From NCBI RefSeq assembly GCF_037031285.1, contig NZ_JAYEZO010000001.1:806001-870000 (forward strand): a DNA stretch of 64,000 bases, read 5' to 3'. Each line of letters starts with the position of its first letter. Position 1 is the first letter of the stretch. This DNA comes from Halobellus sp. LT62. Its GTDB lineage: Archaea > Halobacteriota > Halobacteria > Halobacteriales > Haloferacaceae. This document shows, one piece after another, positions 1 through 7,564 of this stretch. A program made the position numbers and the translations under genes. Under the pieces are notes generated by a model that worked only from the letters and a program-made list of their open reading frames with translations, searched no databases and had not been told where the DNA came from.

Positions 1-212
1 AAGAGCACCTCGCCGGGGAGATACCGGTCCTCGCCGACGGCGTTCAACACCCCGCGGTCGGCCATCTTCGCGAGGATGCTTCGAACCGTTCGCTCTCGGC
101 CCGGGATGAGGTTCGCCTCCTCGATCACCCCGTCGGTCGTCACTTCCCCTTCGAGTAGCGCCAGCCGGATCGCCGCCACCCACGCCGGCTCTCGCTTCAA
201 CTCCCGACACAT
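1..212 (-). CDS. Winged-helix protein, 3' end cut by window edge
   Basis: The gene begins at the ATG complementary to 210-212 and runs out of the left edge, so only about 70 residues are visible. The protein starts MCRELKREPAW and continues as a compact helical segment with a strand-like end (GVLNAVGEDRYLPGEVL), which fits a winged helix-turn-helix that recognises DNA. The pattern 'VTTDGVIEEANL...TVRSILAKMADRGVL' is the usual helix-helix-wing order. It is convergent with nothing visible and lies downstream of trpB on the same strand. The function of the missing part is unknown, so I call only the fold, not a regulon. Confidence 0.6.
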   Translation of the reverse strand, partial: MCRELKREPAWVAAIRLALLEGEVTTDGVIEEANLIPGRERTVRSILAKMADRGVLNAVGEDRYLPGEVL

Positions 213-323
213 ACCCTTCGACGGCGGCTACCACGCCGACCGAATTAGCGTTTGCGGAGTGAGTCGGCCGAGTGGAAGACGGACGTCAGACGAACGGGAG
301 GGAACGGAGGCGGTACCGAGGTC

Positions 324-402
324 GTCTCAGGGCGGATCGGCCCACTGTCTCAGGGCGGATCGGCCCGTCAGATCGACCCGTCGTCTCAGGCCAGATCGAA
401 CA
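324..402. repeat. Short tandem copies of the trpB 3' end
   Basis: Two identical 20-bp copies (324-343 and 347-366, beginning GTCTCAGGGCGGATC) precede a diverged third copy at 383-402 that is the 3' end of trpB. The third copy includes the trpB stop codon (386-388 on the minus strand). About 15 of 20 bases match between the outer copies and the gene end. It looks like a gene-end duplication. No hairpin-plus-T terminator is evident. Confidence 0.6.
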
Positions 403-1534
403 GCTCCGCGGCCTGCTCCATATCCTTGTCGCCGCGGCCGCTGAGGTTCACGAGGATGGAGTCGTGCTCGTCGGCGAGATCCCTCGCGAGCGCGATCGCG
501 TGGCTGGATTCGAGCGCGGGGATGATCCCCTCCTCCTCGGAGAGTTCCCGGAACGCGGCCTTCGCGGCCTCGTCGTCGACGGCTCGGTAGTCACAGCGGC
601 CGACCGCGCGGAACATCGCGTGCTCGGGGCCGACGCCCGGGTAGTCCAGCCCGGCGGAGACGGAGTGTACCTCGACGTCGTCGTCGATGACGCGCGTTTT
701 CATCCCGTGGATCGTCCCGTCCGCGCCGTCCGCCAGCGGGGCGGCGTGACGCTTCGAGCCCGCGCCCTCGCCGCCGCCCTCTGCCCCGTAAAACGCCACG
801 TCGTCGTCGCGGAAGGCGTGGAACAGCCCCATCGCGTTGCTGCCGCCGCCGACGCAGGCGACCGCCGCGTCGGGGAGGGTTCCGGTTCGCTCTCGGAACT
901 GCTCGCGCGCCTCCTCGCCGATGACGGCTTGGAAGTCTCTGACCATCCGCGGGAAGGGGTCGGGACCGACGACGGAGCCGACGAGGTAATGCGTGTCGTC
1001 GATGTTCTCCGCGAAGTCTTCGAGCGCGGCGTCGACGGCGTCCGACAGCCCCGATCCGCCGCGGGTCACCTCGTTGACCGTCGCACCCATCAGGCGCATC
1101 CTGAAGACGTTCATCTTCTGGCGCTCGACGTCCTTTTTGCCCATGTAGATCTCCGTGTCGAGATCGAGGAGCGCGCCGACCATCGCGGTCGCCGTGCCGT
1201 GCTGGCCCGCGCCCGTCTCGGCGATGAGCCGCGATTTTCCGGCCTTCTTCGCCAACAGCGCCTGCCCGAGCGCGTTGTTGATCTTGTGCGCGCCGCCGTG
1301 CAGGAGGTCCTCGCGCTTGAGGTAGATGTCTGCGCCGTAGCGCTCGCTCAGGCCCTCGGCGTGGTACAGCGACGTCGGTCGTCCGGCGTAGTCTTCGAGT
1401 AACTGCTCCAGTTCGGTCCGGAACTCCTCGGTCGCCTTGATGTCGTCGTAGGCGGTCGCCAACTGTTCGAGCGGTCCGCTGAGCGGTTCGGGGACGTGCC
1501 GTCCGCCGTACCCCTCGAAGTCTCCTTCGGACAT
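386..1534 (-). CDS. trpB: Tryptophan synthase beta chain paralogue (solo TrpB)
   Basis: PLP enzyme of 382 aa that normally condenses indole with L-serine to tryptophan as the beta subunit of TrpAB. Seen: N-terminal YGGRHVPEPL, the PLP lysine in GGAHKINNALG (K84), the catalytic glutamate in AETGAGQHGTATAM (E106), the phosphate-binding GGGSNAMG loop, and HSVSAGLDYPGVGPEH near the C-terminus. The reading frame stays open upstream through a 21-bp repeat array. I place the start at MSEGDFEGYGG because the family begins there and a TATA-like element lies about 27 bp upstream. No trpC, trpA or other trp gene is adjacent, and parts of the protein (GKKDVERQKMNVFRM, IHGMKT) read more like bacterial TrpB. 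It may be a second copy acting on indole or another beta-substitution; that is inference. Confidence 0.88.
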   Translation of the reverse strand: MSEGDFEGYGGRHVPEPLSGPLEQLATAYDDIKATEEFRTELEQLLEDYAGRPTSLYHAEGLSERYGADIYLKREDLLHGGAHKINNALGQALLAKKAGKSRLIAETGAGQHGTATAMVGALLDLDTEIYMGKKDVERQKMNVFRMRLMGATVNEVTRGGSGLSDAVDAALEDFAENIDDTHYLVGSVVGPDPFPRMVRDFQAVIGEEAREQFRERTGTLPDAAVACVGGGSNAMGLFHAFRDDDVAFYGAEGGGEGAGSKRHAAPLADGADGTIHGMKTRVIDDDVEVHSVSAGLDYPGVGPEHAMFRAVGRCDYRAVDDEAAKAAFRELSEEEGIIPALESSHAIALARDLADEHDSILVNLSGRGDKDMEQAAELFDLA

Positions 1535-1556
1535 ACGTTCCGCACAATTCGCTCCC

Positions 1557-1568
1557 CCGATATAAACG
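1557..1568 (-). promoter_or_regulatory. TATA box for trpB
   Basis: On the minus strand this reads CCGTTTATATCG, ending about 24-27 bp before the trpB ATG. That is the usual haloarchaeal spacing for a leaderless transcript, and it supports the downstream start rather than the longer open frame. Confidence 0.65.
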
Positions 1569-1578
1569 GTACTCTGCG

Positions 1579-1746
1579 CCGAGAGCGTCACTCCGTCCCG
1601 CGCAAGCGACACTCCGCTCCGCGCAAGCGACACTCCGCTCCGCGCAAGCGACACTCCGCTCCGCGCAAGCGACACTCCGCTCCGCGCAAGCGACACTCCG
1701 CTCCGCGCAAGCGACACTCCGCTCCGCGCAAGCGCCACGCCGCCTC
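1579..1746. repeat. 21-bp tandem array between trpB and the MetE-like gene
   Basis: Six perfect copies of a 21-bp unit (GCGCAAGCGACACTCCGCTCC-type) lie head to tail at 1600-1725. Diverged copies flank them at 1579-1599 and 1726-1746. Because 21 is a multiple of three, the repeats keep a reading frame open upstream of trpB (heptads ARSGVSL), but this is probably not translated. There are no spacers, so it is not CRISPR. It lies upstream of the trpB TATA box and between two divergent promoters. Confidence 0.9.
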
Positions 1747-1803
1747 GCTGGCCAGCGGCTCGCCCCCGACATCTCTTTGTGGCCGCCCCGACAGAAACGA
1801 TCT

Positions 1804-2937
1804 ATGTCACCGCCCGCGATCCGCACCACCCACGTCGGAAGCCTGCCCCGTTCGGATCGACTGCGTTCGCTCTTGACCGACTCGGACGCCCGCGGGGAGG
1901 CGTTCGAGGCCGCGGTCGAGGAGTCGATCCGGGAAGTCGTGCGCCGGCAGGCTGACGTCGGCATCGACGTCGCCAACGACGGCGAACAGAGCCGCATCGC
2001 CTACTCGGTCGACGTCACCAACCGCCTCGCGGGCTTCGGCGAGGGAACCGTCGAGCGCGAGTGGCCCTCGGACCTCGACGACGTCCCCGACTACGGCGAG
2101 GAACTGCTCGGCACGACCGAGAACATCGGCGGCCCGGTCGCACGGGGGCCGATCGAGTACGTCGGCGAGGAAGATCTCGAACGCGATCTGGCCCGGTTCG
2201 ACGACGCGGTCGCCGCCGAGGGCGTCGAGTTCCCCGCGCGCTTTCACACCGCACCCTCGCCGGGGGCTGTCCTCCGCTTTACGGAGACTGCGTACCACGA
2301 CTCCGACGAGGAGTACCTCTTCGACCTCGCGGCGGCGCTCGCGACGGAGTACGAACTGATCGCCGAGACGGGGGCGATCCTCCAGATCGACGCGCCGGAC
2401 CTGCTGGCGGGCTTTACGCTCACGTACAAGGACGACTCCGTCGACGACTTCCGCGACCGGGTGCGCACGCATATCGAAGCCCTGAACGAGGCCGTTTCGG
2501 GGGTCCCCTCCGAACAGATCCGCCTGCACGGCTGTTGGGGCAACTACGAGGGACCCCATCACCACGACGTCGCGCTCGACGCGGTGATCGACGCGTTCTA
2601 CGAGGCCGACGTCGGCGGGCTGGTCGTCGAGGGCGCGAACCCGCGGCACCAACACGAGTACCGGACGTTCGAGGAGCATCCCCTCCCCGATGACTGGCGG
2701 CTGATCCCGGGCGTCATCGACGTGAAGACGAACGTCGTCGAACACCCCGAGGTCGTCGCCGACCGCATCGAGCGATTCGCCGACGCGGTGGGAGACCCCG
2801 ACCGGATCGTCGCCGGTGCCGACTGCGGCTTCGAGACGGTCGTCGAGGGCGCGAACGCGGTGCATCCGAGCGTCGCGTGGAAGAAACTGGCGGCGCTGCG
2901 AGCGGGCGCTGATCTCGCCGCCGAGCGGTTGTCCTGA
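1804..2937 (+). CDS. MetE C-terminal domain family methyltransferase
   Basis: A 377-aa member of the cobalamin-independent methionine synthase (MetE C-terminal / UROD-like TIM barrel) family. The zinc-site residues of the family are recognisable: His242 and Cys244 in LHGCWGNYEG, Glu276 in VVEGANPRH, and Cys341 in AGADCGF. The start IRTTHVGSLPRSD is typical. Relatives transfer methyl or alkyl groups to thiols (homocysteine, or coenzyme M in epoxyalkane transferases). The ATG at 1804 is chosen because the longer frame (from 1777) adds only nine non-conserved residues. It is divergent from the trpB paralogue. The substrate cannot be told from the sequence. Haloarchaeal methionine synthesis often uses stand-alone proteins of this size. 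Confidence 0.85.
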   Translation: MSPPAIRTTHVGSLPRSDRLRSLLTDSDARGEAFEAAVEESIREVVRRQADVGIDVANDGEQSRIAYSVDVTNRLAGFGEGTVEREWPSDLDDVPDYGEELLGTTENIGGPVARGPIEYVGEEDLERDLARFDDAVAAEGVEFPARFHTAPSPGAVLRFTETAYHDSDEEYLFDLAAALATEYELIAETGAILQIDAPDLLAGFTLTYKDDSVDDFRDRVRTHIEALNEAVSGVPSEQIRLHGCWGNYEGPHHHDVALDAVIDAFYEADVGGLVVEGANPRHQHEYRTFEEHPLPDDWRLIPGVIDVKTNVVEHPEVVADRIERFADAVGDPDRIVAGADCGFETVVEGANAVHPSVAWKKLAALRAGADLAAERLS

Positions 2938-3030
2938 TACCGACGGGGCTCCTTACGTCGACGCGCCACCGACGAACGAGGGCTCCGCGGAGCGAAACAT
3001 CTTCGTCCCCGCCTCTCGACACTCCGATCG

Positions 3031-4395
3031 ATGGTCCACCGTCCCGACTCCCTCCCCGACTTTCTTTCGGACGCCCTCCTTGGTTCTGTGTCCGACTTCC
3101 TCCGTCGGCCGCGCATCGGACGCTCCTCCACATCCGTTCGCGCGGTGCTCTTGTTCGCGATCCTCTGGGGTGCCGCCTCATACGAGCGAAACTTCAACCC
3201 CGACGTCCTCGGCTTGGGTTGGAGCCCCGGCAGCAACCTCGGTGCGAACATCCGGACGTACCGGTACGCGGCGAAACTGGCCCGCGAGGGGCAGTCGTTC
3301 TACGCGGTCGCCCCGCCGGAGTTGGGCGAGTGGGCGGTCTATCTCTACCCGCCGATCACGGTCAGCGCCTACTACCCGTTCACGTTCCTCGAGTGGATGG
3401 ACGGCTACTGGGCGATCGTCGCGCTGAACGCCCTCGCGGGGGTGGCCGTCGCCGCCGCCATCGTCCGCTTCGTCGATCGGGTCAGTCACCGTCTCGGCTG
3501 GCTCGACGCGGCCCTGATCGTCGGCGTCGTGCTCCTCTCGCCGTTCACCTTCGGGACGATGTATTACGGGAACATCAACCTGCTCGTCGCGCTCGCCTTC
3601 GTCGCGGGCTTTCTCGCGCTCGACGGCGACCGGCCCGGGTGGGGCGGCGCGGCGTTCGGGCTCGCGGCGCTGTTCAAGCTCTTTCCGGCGGTCGTGGGCG
3701 CGTGGCTCCTCAGAACTCGGTCGTGGCGCTCGATCGCGAGCGCGACCGCAGTCGGTCTCGGTGGGGTCGCGGCCGGGGCCCTCGCCTACGGCTGGGGGCC
3801 GACGGTCACGTTCTTCACCGAGGTCGTCCCGAACCGCTCGGAGACGGCGGATTTCGTCGGCGGGTATCCGATCGACAGCACCTACTACGTGACGGTTCAG
3901 CGGCCGCTGTCGCACGTGCTCTGGGGACTCTTCCCGGACGCCCCCGCCGAGGCGTTGTTACCGCTCACGCTTTTTGTCTGCGCCGGCGTGCTCGCCGTCT
4001 TCTACCGCCGCGTGGAGACGCTGCAGGCGCGCCTGATCGCGATCTTCGCGACGCTCGTCGTGACCGTCACGGTCTTTCCGGCGCTGCAGTGGTATCTGGT
4101 CTTTCTCTTCTTCCCGATGATCCCGCTGTGGTACGTCTGGGAGGGTCCCGGACGACTCCTCTTTCTCGCGGGCGGGGCGGTGATGTTCGCCAACAGCCCC
4201 CCGGGCGCGATCGTCGACGAGGTGGCCGCCCTCGGCGTGCCGGACGTCGTCGAGGTCGTCGCCACAGCGGTCTTCACGTTCGCGACGGTGCAACTGTACG
4301 GGATCGCGATTATGCTGCTCGCGTGCGCGGCGTGGACGTACGGGTGGCATCCTGCGAGGATCGTGAGTCGGGTTGTGAGTGTCGTCCGGCGCTGA
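3031..4395 (+). CDS. GT87-type (DUF2029) membrane glycosyltransferase
   Basis: A 454-aa integral membrane protein with roughly ten hydrophobic helices. It fits the GT-C fold family GT87 (formerly DUF2029), whose members use lipid-linked sugars to glycosylate envelope components. Seen: an extracellular first loop with YRYAAKLAREG and LYPPITVSAYYPF, the NINLLVALAFVAGFLALDGDRPGWGGAAFGLAALFKLFP segment typical of the family (family signature G..LKxxP-like), and a basic C-terminus (VSVVRR). It stands alone, with no other glycosylation gene adjacent. The acceptor is unknown. The last 28 bp, including the stop codon, are tandemly duplicated downstream. Confidence 0.75.
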   Translation: MVHRPDSLPDFLSDALLGSVSDFLRRPRIGRSSTSVRAVLLFAILWGAASYERNFNPDVLGLGWSPGSNLGANIRTYRYAAKLAREGQSFYAVAPPELGEWAVYLYPPITVSAYYPFTFLEWMDGYWAIVALNALAGVAVAAAIVRFVDRVSHRLGWLDAALIVGVVLLSPFTFGTMYYGNINLLVALAFVAGFLALDGDRPGWGGAAFGLAALFKLFPAVVGAWLLRTRSWRSIASATAVGLGGVAAGALAYGWGPTVTFFTEVVPNRSETADFVGGYPIDSTYYVTVQRPLSHVLWGLFPDAPAEALLPLTLFVCAGVLAVFYRRVETLQARLIAIFATLVVTVTVFPALQWYLVFLFFPMIPLWYVWEGPGRLLFLAGGAVMFANSPPGAIVDEVAALGVPDVVEVVATAVFTFATVQLYGIAIMLLACAAWTYGWHPARIVSRVVSVVRR

Positions 4396-4424
4396 ACGGG
4401 TTGTGAGTGTCACTCGGCGCTACG
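4369..4424. repeat. 28-bp tandem duplication of the glycosyltransferase 3' end
   Basis: Copy one (4369-4396) contains the last codons and the TGA stop of the upstream gene. Copy two (4397-4424) follows immediately. Both begin CGGGTTGTGAGTGTC and share CGGCGCT further on; differences are concentrated at the centre and at the end. In copy two the stop has become TAC in the same register. Confidence 0.75.
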
Positions 4425-4523
4425 TCGGCGTCGTGCGTCGATTCGTGATAGTGTCCAACTCGCGCGACCGCTCAGCGGCGACACCAACCGTTTTATCGGC
4501 ATCCCTCGTGGGTCACGCTACCG

Positions 4524-4739
4524 TGGTTCAGTCACGTCAGTATCGTCGCGGCGGACCTTGAGGAGTCGACCGACTTCTACGAGTCGGTCTTCGGGATGGA
4601 GCGGATTCCGACGCCGGCGTTCGCGGAACCGGCCCAGTGGCTCAAGGCCGGCGAACTGCAGCTTCACCTCGTTGAGCGCGACGACATCGACCCGCCGGGA
4701 CCGGGCGACGCGCCCGCGCCGATTTATATGGACGAGTGA
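4524..4739 (+). pseudogene. VOC (glyoxalase-like) gene remnant, start frameshifted and C-terminus lost
   Basis: Translation from 4524 gives FSHVSIVAADLEEST-type sequence continuing DFYESVFGMERIPTP, the N-terminal half of a vicinal-oxygen-chelate protein. There is no start codon in frame. A GTG at 4523 is one base out of register, and removing one G would restore GTG-TTC-AGT-CAC. A TTTTAT element at about 4490-4496 lies at the right distance for that lost start. The frame stops at PIYMDE, where intact relatives go on for 60 or more residues. I read it as a decayed gene with a one-base insertion at the start and a replaced 3' half. A sequencing error could explain the first defect but not the second. 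Confidence 0.6.
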
Positions 4740-4798
4740 GCGAGACGCCTCGATCGCACGAGAGCGTGCGATCGGATGAGCGGTCAGTTGCAAACGCG

Positions 4799-4807
4799 AC
4801 TATATGC
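4799..4807 (+). promoter_or_regulatory. TATA box for the 63-aa protein gene
   Basis: ACTATATGC ends about 25 bp before the ATG at 4831. It supports a leaderless start there rather than at the in-frame ATG at 4804, which overlaps the box. Confidence 0.6.
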
Positions 4808-4830
4808 CCGGAGCCGCCGTACTCCTCGTT

Positions 4831-5022
4831 ATGCGGACCTTCGAACTCCACGCCGACGACACCGGCACGATCGAACTCGTCTGTGAACGAACCGACGAGG
4901 AGGCTCCCGCTCCCCGCGTCCGCTCGTTCGCGGGGCGCGACGAGTTCGGACTGCTCGTCGACGATCTGACGCCCGGCGAGCGGGTCACGCTGTTCGTCGA
5001 CGACGCCGTCGATTCGGCGTAG
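4831..5022 (+). CDS. Small acidic haloarchaeal protein (63 aa)
   Basis: Protein MRTFELHADDTGTIEL..., 63 aa, acidic, with alternating strand-like segments (ELVCERTDEE, RVRSFAGRDEFGLLVDDL, ERVTLFVDD), so probably a small beta-rich domain. There is no signal peptide and only one Cys. I do not recognise a characterised family. The start follows from the TATA box at 4799-4807. It sits alone between the VOC remnant and a small membrane peptide. Confidence 0.6.
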   Translation: MRTFELHADDTGTIELVCERTDEEAPAPRVRSFAGRDEFGLLVDDLTPGERVTLFVDDAVDSA

Positions 5023-5091
5023 GTTCGAGATCGACCCGACGCGCCGGACGCCTTCGCAAGCGACTTCTACGCCGTCGCCGAAGCCCGGCGT

Positions 5092-5244
5092 ATGACCGTG
5101 CTGCTCCACGAGGGACACGAGCACACCGAAACCGCGGCCGCGGCGATGTCGGGGGCGAACGCCGACCTGACCGTCGCGGCGGTCGTGGGTGCGCTGCTTC
5201 TCATCCCGCTTCTCGGCTACGCGATCACGCGATACCGAGACTGA
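5092..5244 (+). CDS. Small single-helix membrane protein (50 aa)
   Basis: ATG at 5092 opens a 50-aa frame: a polar His/Glu-rich start (MTVLLHEGHEHTETA), one hydrophobic helix (LTVAAVVGALLLIPLLGYAI, about residues 26-45) and a TRYRD tail. Topology is probably N-out/C-in. It lies convergent to the lipoprotein gene ending at 5257. The histidine-rich N-terminus could bind metal, but that is only a guess. The function is unknown. Confidence 0.55.
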   Translation: MTVLLHEGHEHTETAAAAMSGANADLTVAAVVGALLLIPLLGYAITRYRD

Positions 5245-5256
5245 TCCGATCGGGGG

Positions 5257-6537
5257 TCACTCCATTCGCTCGATCACGAACGCGGTCGCCGGGGGGACGG
5301 CGCGAGCGTAGAGTTCGGCCCACGCGAGGTCACCCTGCGCGCGGGCCGCGTCGACGTAGCCGTCCTCGATGTATTCGGGGAGGTACTCGAACGTCTCGAG
5401 CGCGGGGCGGGCGAGTCGAGCCGCCAATCGCACGTCGTCGCTCTCGTCGATGGCGTCGATCGCGTCTCTGGCCCGGTCGGCGGTTTCCCGCACAGACTCG
5501 ACCGACACCGGGTCCTGATAGCCGTCGCCGCGGATCCCTTCGATCGCCGCCCGGAGCGCCTCGACGGCGGCCAGCGCCTGTCCGGCCTCGATCACGGCGG
5601 TCGCGTAGTCGCCGTCGTCCCGGCGCTCTTCGTACTCGTCGGCCGAGGCGCTGACCTGCCCGCTGGCCCGCCGAAAGAGCGCTGTGGCCGGCGTTCCGTC
5701 GAGGTCGGCCTCGAACGGCGGCTCGTAGACGTCGAGGAAGTCGCGGACGGTCGAGCGGGCGCGGGAGACCGCCAGTCCGAGGCGGTCCGAGGCGTCGATC
5801 AGCGCCGTCCACCGCGAGGGCGGGTCGTCGCGCTCGGTCAGATAGACCGACCGTACGCGTGCGGCGTCCGCGAGCGTCGCGCGAGCGAGTTCGACGCGTC
5901 CGACGGCGTCACCGGCGCGGAAGGGATGGGCGACCGGGTCGTCAGGGTACGCCGGGTTCGGACGCGTTCGACCGCGGCAGTCCGCGAGCAGCGCCTCGAT
6001 CGGTTCGTGCGCGAGCACCGCCTCCAGCGGCGACGACGCGCGGTACTCGTGGTCGGCCGCGAGCGACCCGAACGCGTCGCGTACGCTCCGGCGCTGTGTC
6101 TCGACCTCTTCCGCGTCGTCCTCGCCGGTCGCCGCGCGGTACGCGCCGAGGACGGTCGCGGCCTCGTGTCGCCGCCCCCGCCACGTTTCGAGTCTGTCGG
6201 TCGGCCACGGGTCGTCCGCCGCCTCGTCGAGTCGCTCGGCGGTACGTTCGCGGTCGGTTCGGAGCTCCTCGGCGATCGCGCCGTTGGGCACCGACGGGTC
6301 GGTCGGCACACTCGCGAGCAACGTCTCGGCGCGCTCGCGGTGAGAATCCGCGAGCGTCGGCGGGACCGCGACGGGGAACGGCGAATCGGGCCACTCGATC
6401 GATCCGGCGGCGTCGCGCGGGAGCTCCACGTACTCGCGCTCGTCGTCGCCCTCGACGAACGGCAGGCCCGAACAGCCGGCCAGTCCGGCGACGCCGACGC
6501 TCGCGAGCCCGGCGAGGAACCGGCGACGGGAGGTCAC
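5257..6537 (-). CDS. Tat-exported lipoprotein, mostly helical, function unknown
   Basis: GTG start at 6537 gives MTSRRRFLAGLASVGVAGLAGC: a twin-arginine signal followed by an LAGC lipobox, so the mature 400-aa protein is anchored outside the membrane at its N-terminal Cys. The rest is Arg/Asp/Glu/Ala-rich and predicted largely alpha-helical, with no recognised domain. Its start overlaps the stop of the upstream lipoprotein gene by four bases (GTGA), so the two are translationally coupled and probably work together at the cell surface. No transporter genes are adjacent. Confidence 0.75.
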   Translation of the reverse strand: MTSRRRFLAGLASVGVAGLAGCSGLPFVEGDDEREYVELPRDAAGSIEWPDSPFPVAVPPTLADSHRERAETLLASVPTDPSVPNGAIAEELRTDRERTAERLDEAADDPWPTDRLETWRGRRHEAATVLGAYRAATGEDDAEEVETQRRSVRDAFGSLAADHEYRASSPLEAVLAHEPIEALLADCRGRTRPNPAYPDDPVAHPFRAGDAVGRVELARATLADAARVRSVYLTERDDPPSRWTALIDASDRLGLAVSRARSTVRDFLDVYEPPFEADLDGTPATALFRRASGQVSASADEYEERRDDGDYATAVIEAGQALAAVEALRAAIEGIRGDGYQDPVSVESVRETADRARDAIDAIDESDDVRLAARLARPALETFEYLPEYIEDGYVDAARAQGDLAWAELYARAVPPATAFVIERME

Positions 6538-7190
6538 TCTCCGGCACCTCCCTCGGCGGGCGTCACCGTCGGATCGAAGGGGTCGCCGCGCCGCGTCGGC
6601 CCGCAGGAGCTCGACATCCCGCTCCCGCTTCCGGACGATTCCTCGGCCGCCACGGGGAGTCGGATCGCGAACCCGGCTGTGTGGGTCTCGTCGGCCCCGC
6701 ACTCGACGTCGGCGGGGCGGGTGGTCCGACAGAAGTCCGCGTGCGGGTGGAGGTCGTCGGACTCCAACTCGTCCCACTCTACGCTCGCCGACCGGAGGCG
6801 GAGCTCGTAGCAGGCCTCCACGGGCATCGCGAAGAGGTAGATCGACGCCGACTCGAAGTCGGTCTCGGCGGCGAACCCGCGGAGGCGTTCGGCCTCGGGG
6901 ACGTCGTTGAAGGTGAGCGCTTCGAGGTCCTCGTCGCTGACGACGACGCTGCGGGCGGACCGGGCGTACCGGCTCCGCTCGTCGTCGGTCACCGTCGGGA
7001 GCTCCTCGCGCCGGCTGAACAGCACGTCTCCGTTCTCGTTGCGCACGTGTCGCGCCTCGTAGTCGTCGAGCGTTTCGTCGTCTCTGGGAGGGTCGATGGT
7101 CGGGCGGTCGCTTTCGCCGGAACAGCCGGCCAGTGCGGCGACCCCCGACGCGGCCGCGAGGAGGGCTCGGCGGCGGGTCAGATCGGGCAT
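6534..7190 (-). CDS. Tat-exported lipoprotein with Cys/Ser-rich tail
   Basis: Protein of 218 aa starting MPDLTRRRALLAAASGVAALAGC: a Tat signal with lipobox. The mature part contains two Cys pairs (EACYEL/ADFCRTT and VECGAD/SSSCGPT) that could form disulphides, and a Ser/Gly linker near the end. It is the first gene of a two-gene operon with the helical lipoprotein (GTGA overlap). The family is not recognised. Extracytoplasmic placement is well supported; the role is not. Confidence 0.72.
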   Translation of the reverse strand: MPDLTRRRALLAAASGVAALAGCSGESDRPTIDPPRDDETLDDYEARHVRNENGDVLFSRREELPTVTDDERSRYARSARSVVVSDEDLEALTFNDVPEAERLRGFAAETDFESASIYLFAMPVEACYELRLRSASVEWDELESDDLHPHADFCRTTRPADVECGADETHTAGFAIRLPVAAEESSGSGSGMSSSCGPTRRGDPFDPTVTPAEGGAGE

Positions 7191-7244
7191 CCTCTCGGCT
7201 TTCGTGGAGGGGTGAAAAACGTCTTGTGGAGCGATTGTCGGTGA

Positions 7245-7443
7245 TGGGCGCGGCGTCGGGTCGCCGTCGAGGAGGCGGGCGGCTTCACGGGCTTACGCGA
7301 GACCGCGACGAAGACGAACTCGCTGGTGGATCGACTGAAGGCGATAACGCTGCCCGATCCCGACGACGTCGCCGACGATCTCGCGCGCTACGTGCAGGGA
7401 TGAGGAAATCGATATCGTCGAGAACGCGGTGGGCGAGGAGTGA
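7245..7443 (+). pseudogene. Decayed gene fragment
   Basis: Between two stop codons lies a protein-like stretch without a start codon: AGGFTGLRETATKTNSLVD, then RLKAITLPDPDDVADDLARYVQ. It ends in TGA at 7401-7403. Shifting one base after YVQ continues smoothly as DEEIDIVENAVGEE to TGA at 7441-7443. Codon use is typical of local genes. I infer the 3' part of a lost gene with a frameshift. The family is not recognised. The rest of the 7191-7564 gap holds only the promoter of the next gene (a TTAAG-type element near 7530-7537). Confidence 0.4.
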
Positions 7444-7564
7444 AGCGGGAGACGCCAGCACCTTGCGCCGGGGTGTCAGCGGCGACTGTAACCAAATATG
7501 GCTCGATATTTCCAAGTAATTAATAACTGTAGTTAAGACCCTGCCGCGCGTTCCAGTGTACACT

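Noticed and set aside
1600-1725. CRISPR array
   Set aside because: Units are directly adjacent with no spacers and there are no cas genes.
1535-1738. In-frame extension of trpB through the 21-bp repeats (ARSGVSL heptads)
   Set aside because: The extension is only repeat translation, TrpB homologues begin at the MSEGDFEGYGG point, and a TATA box lies inside the extension.
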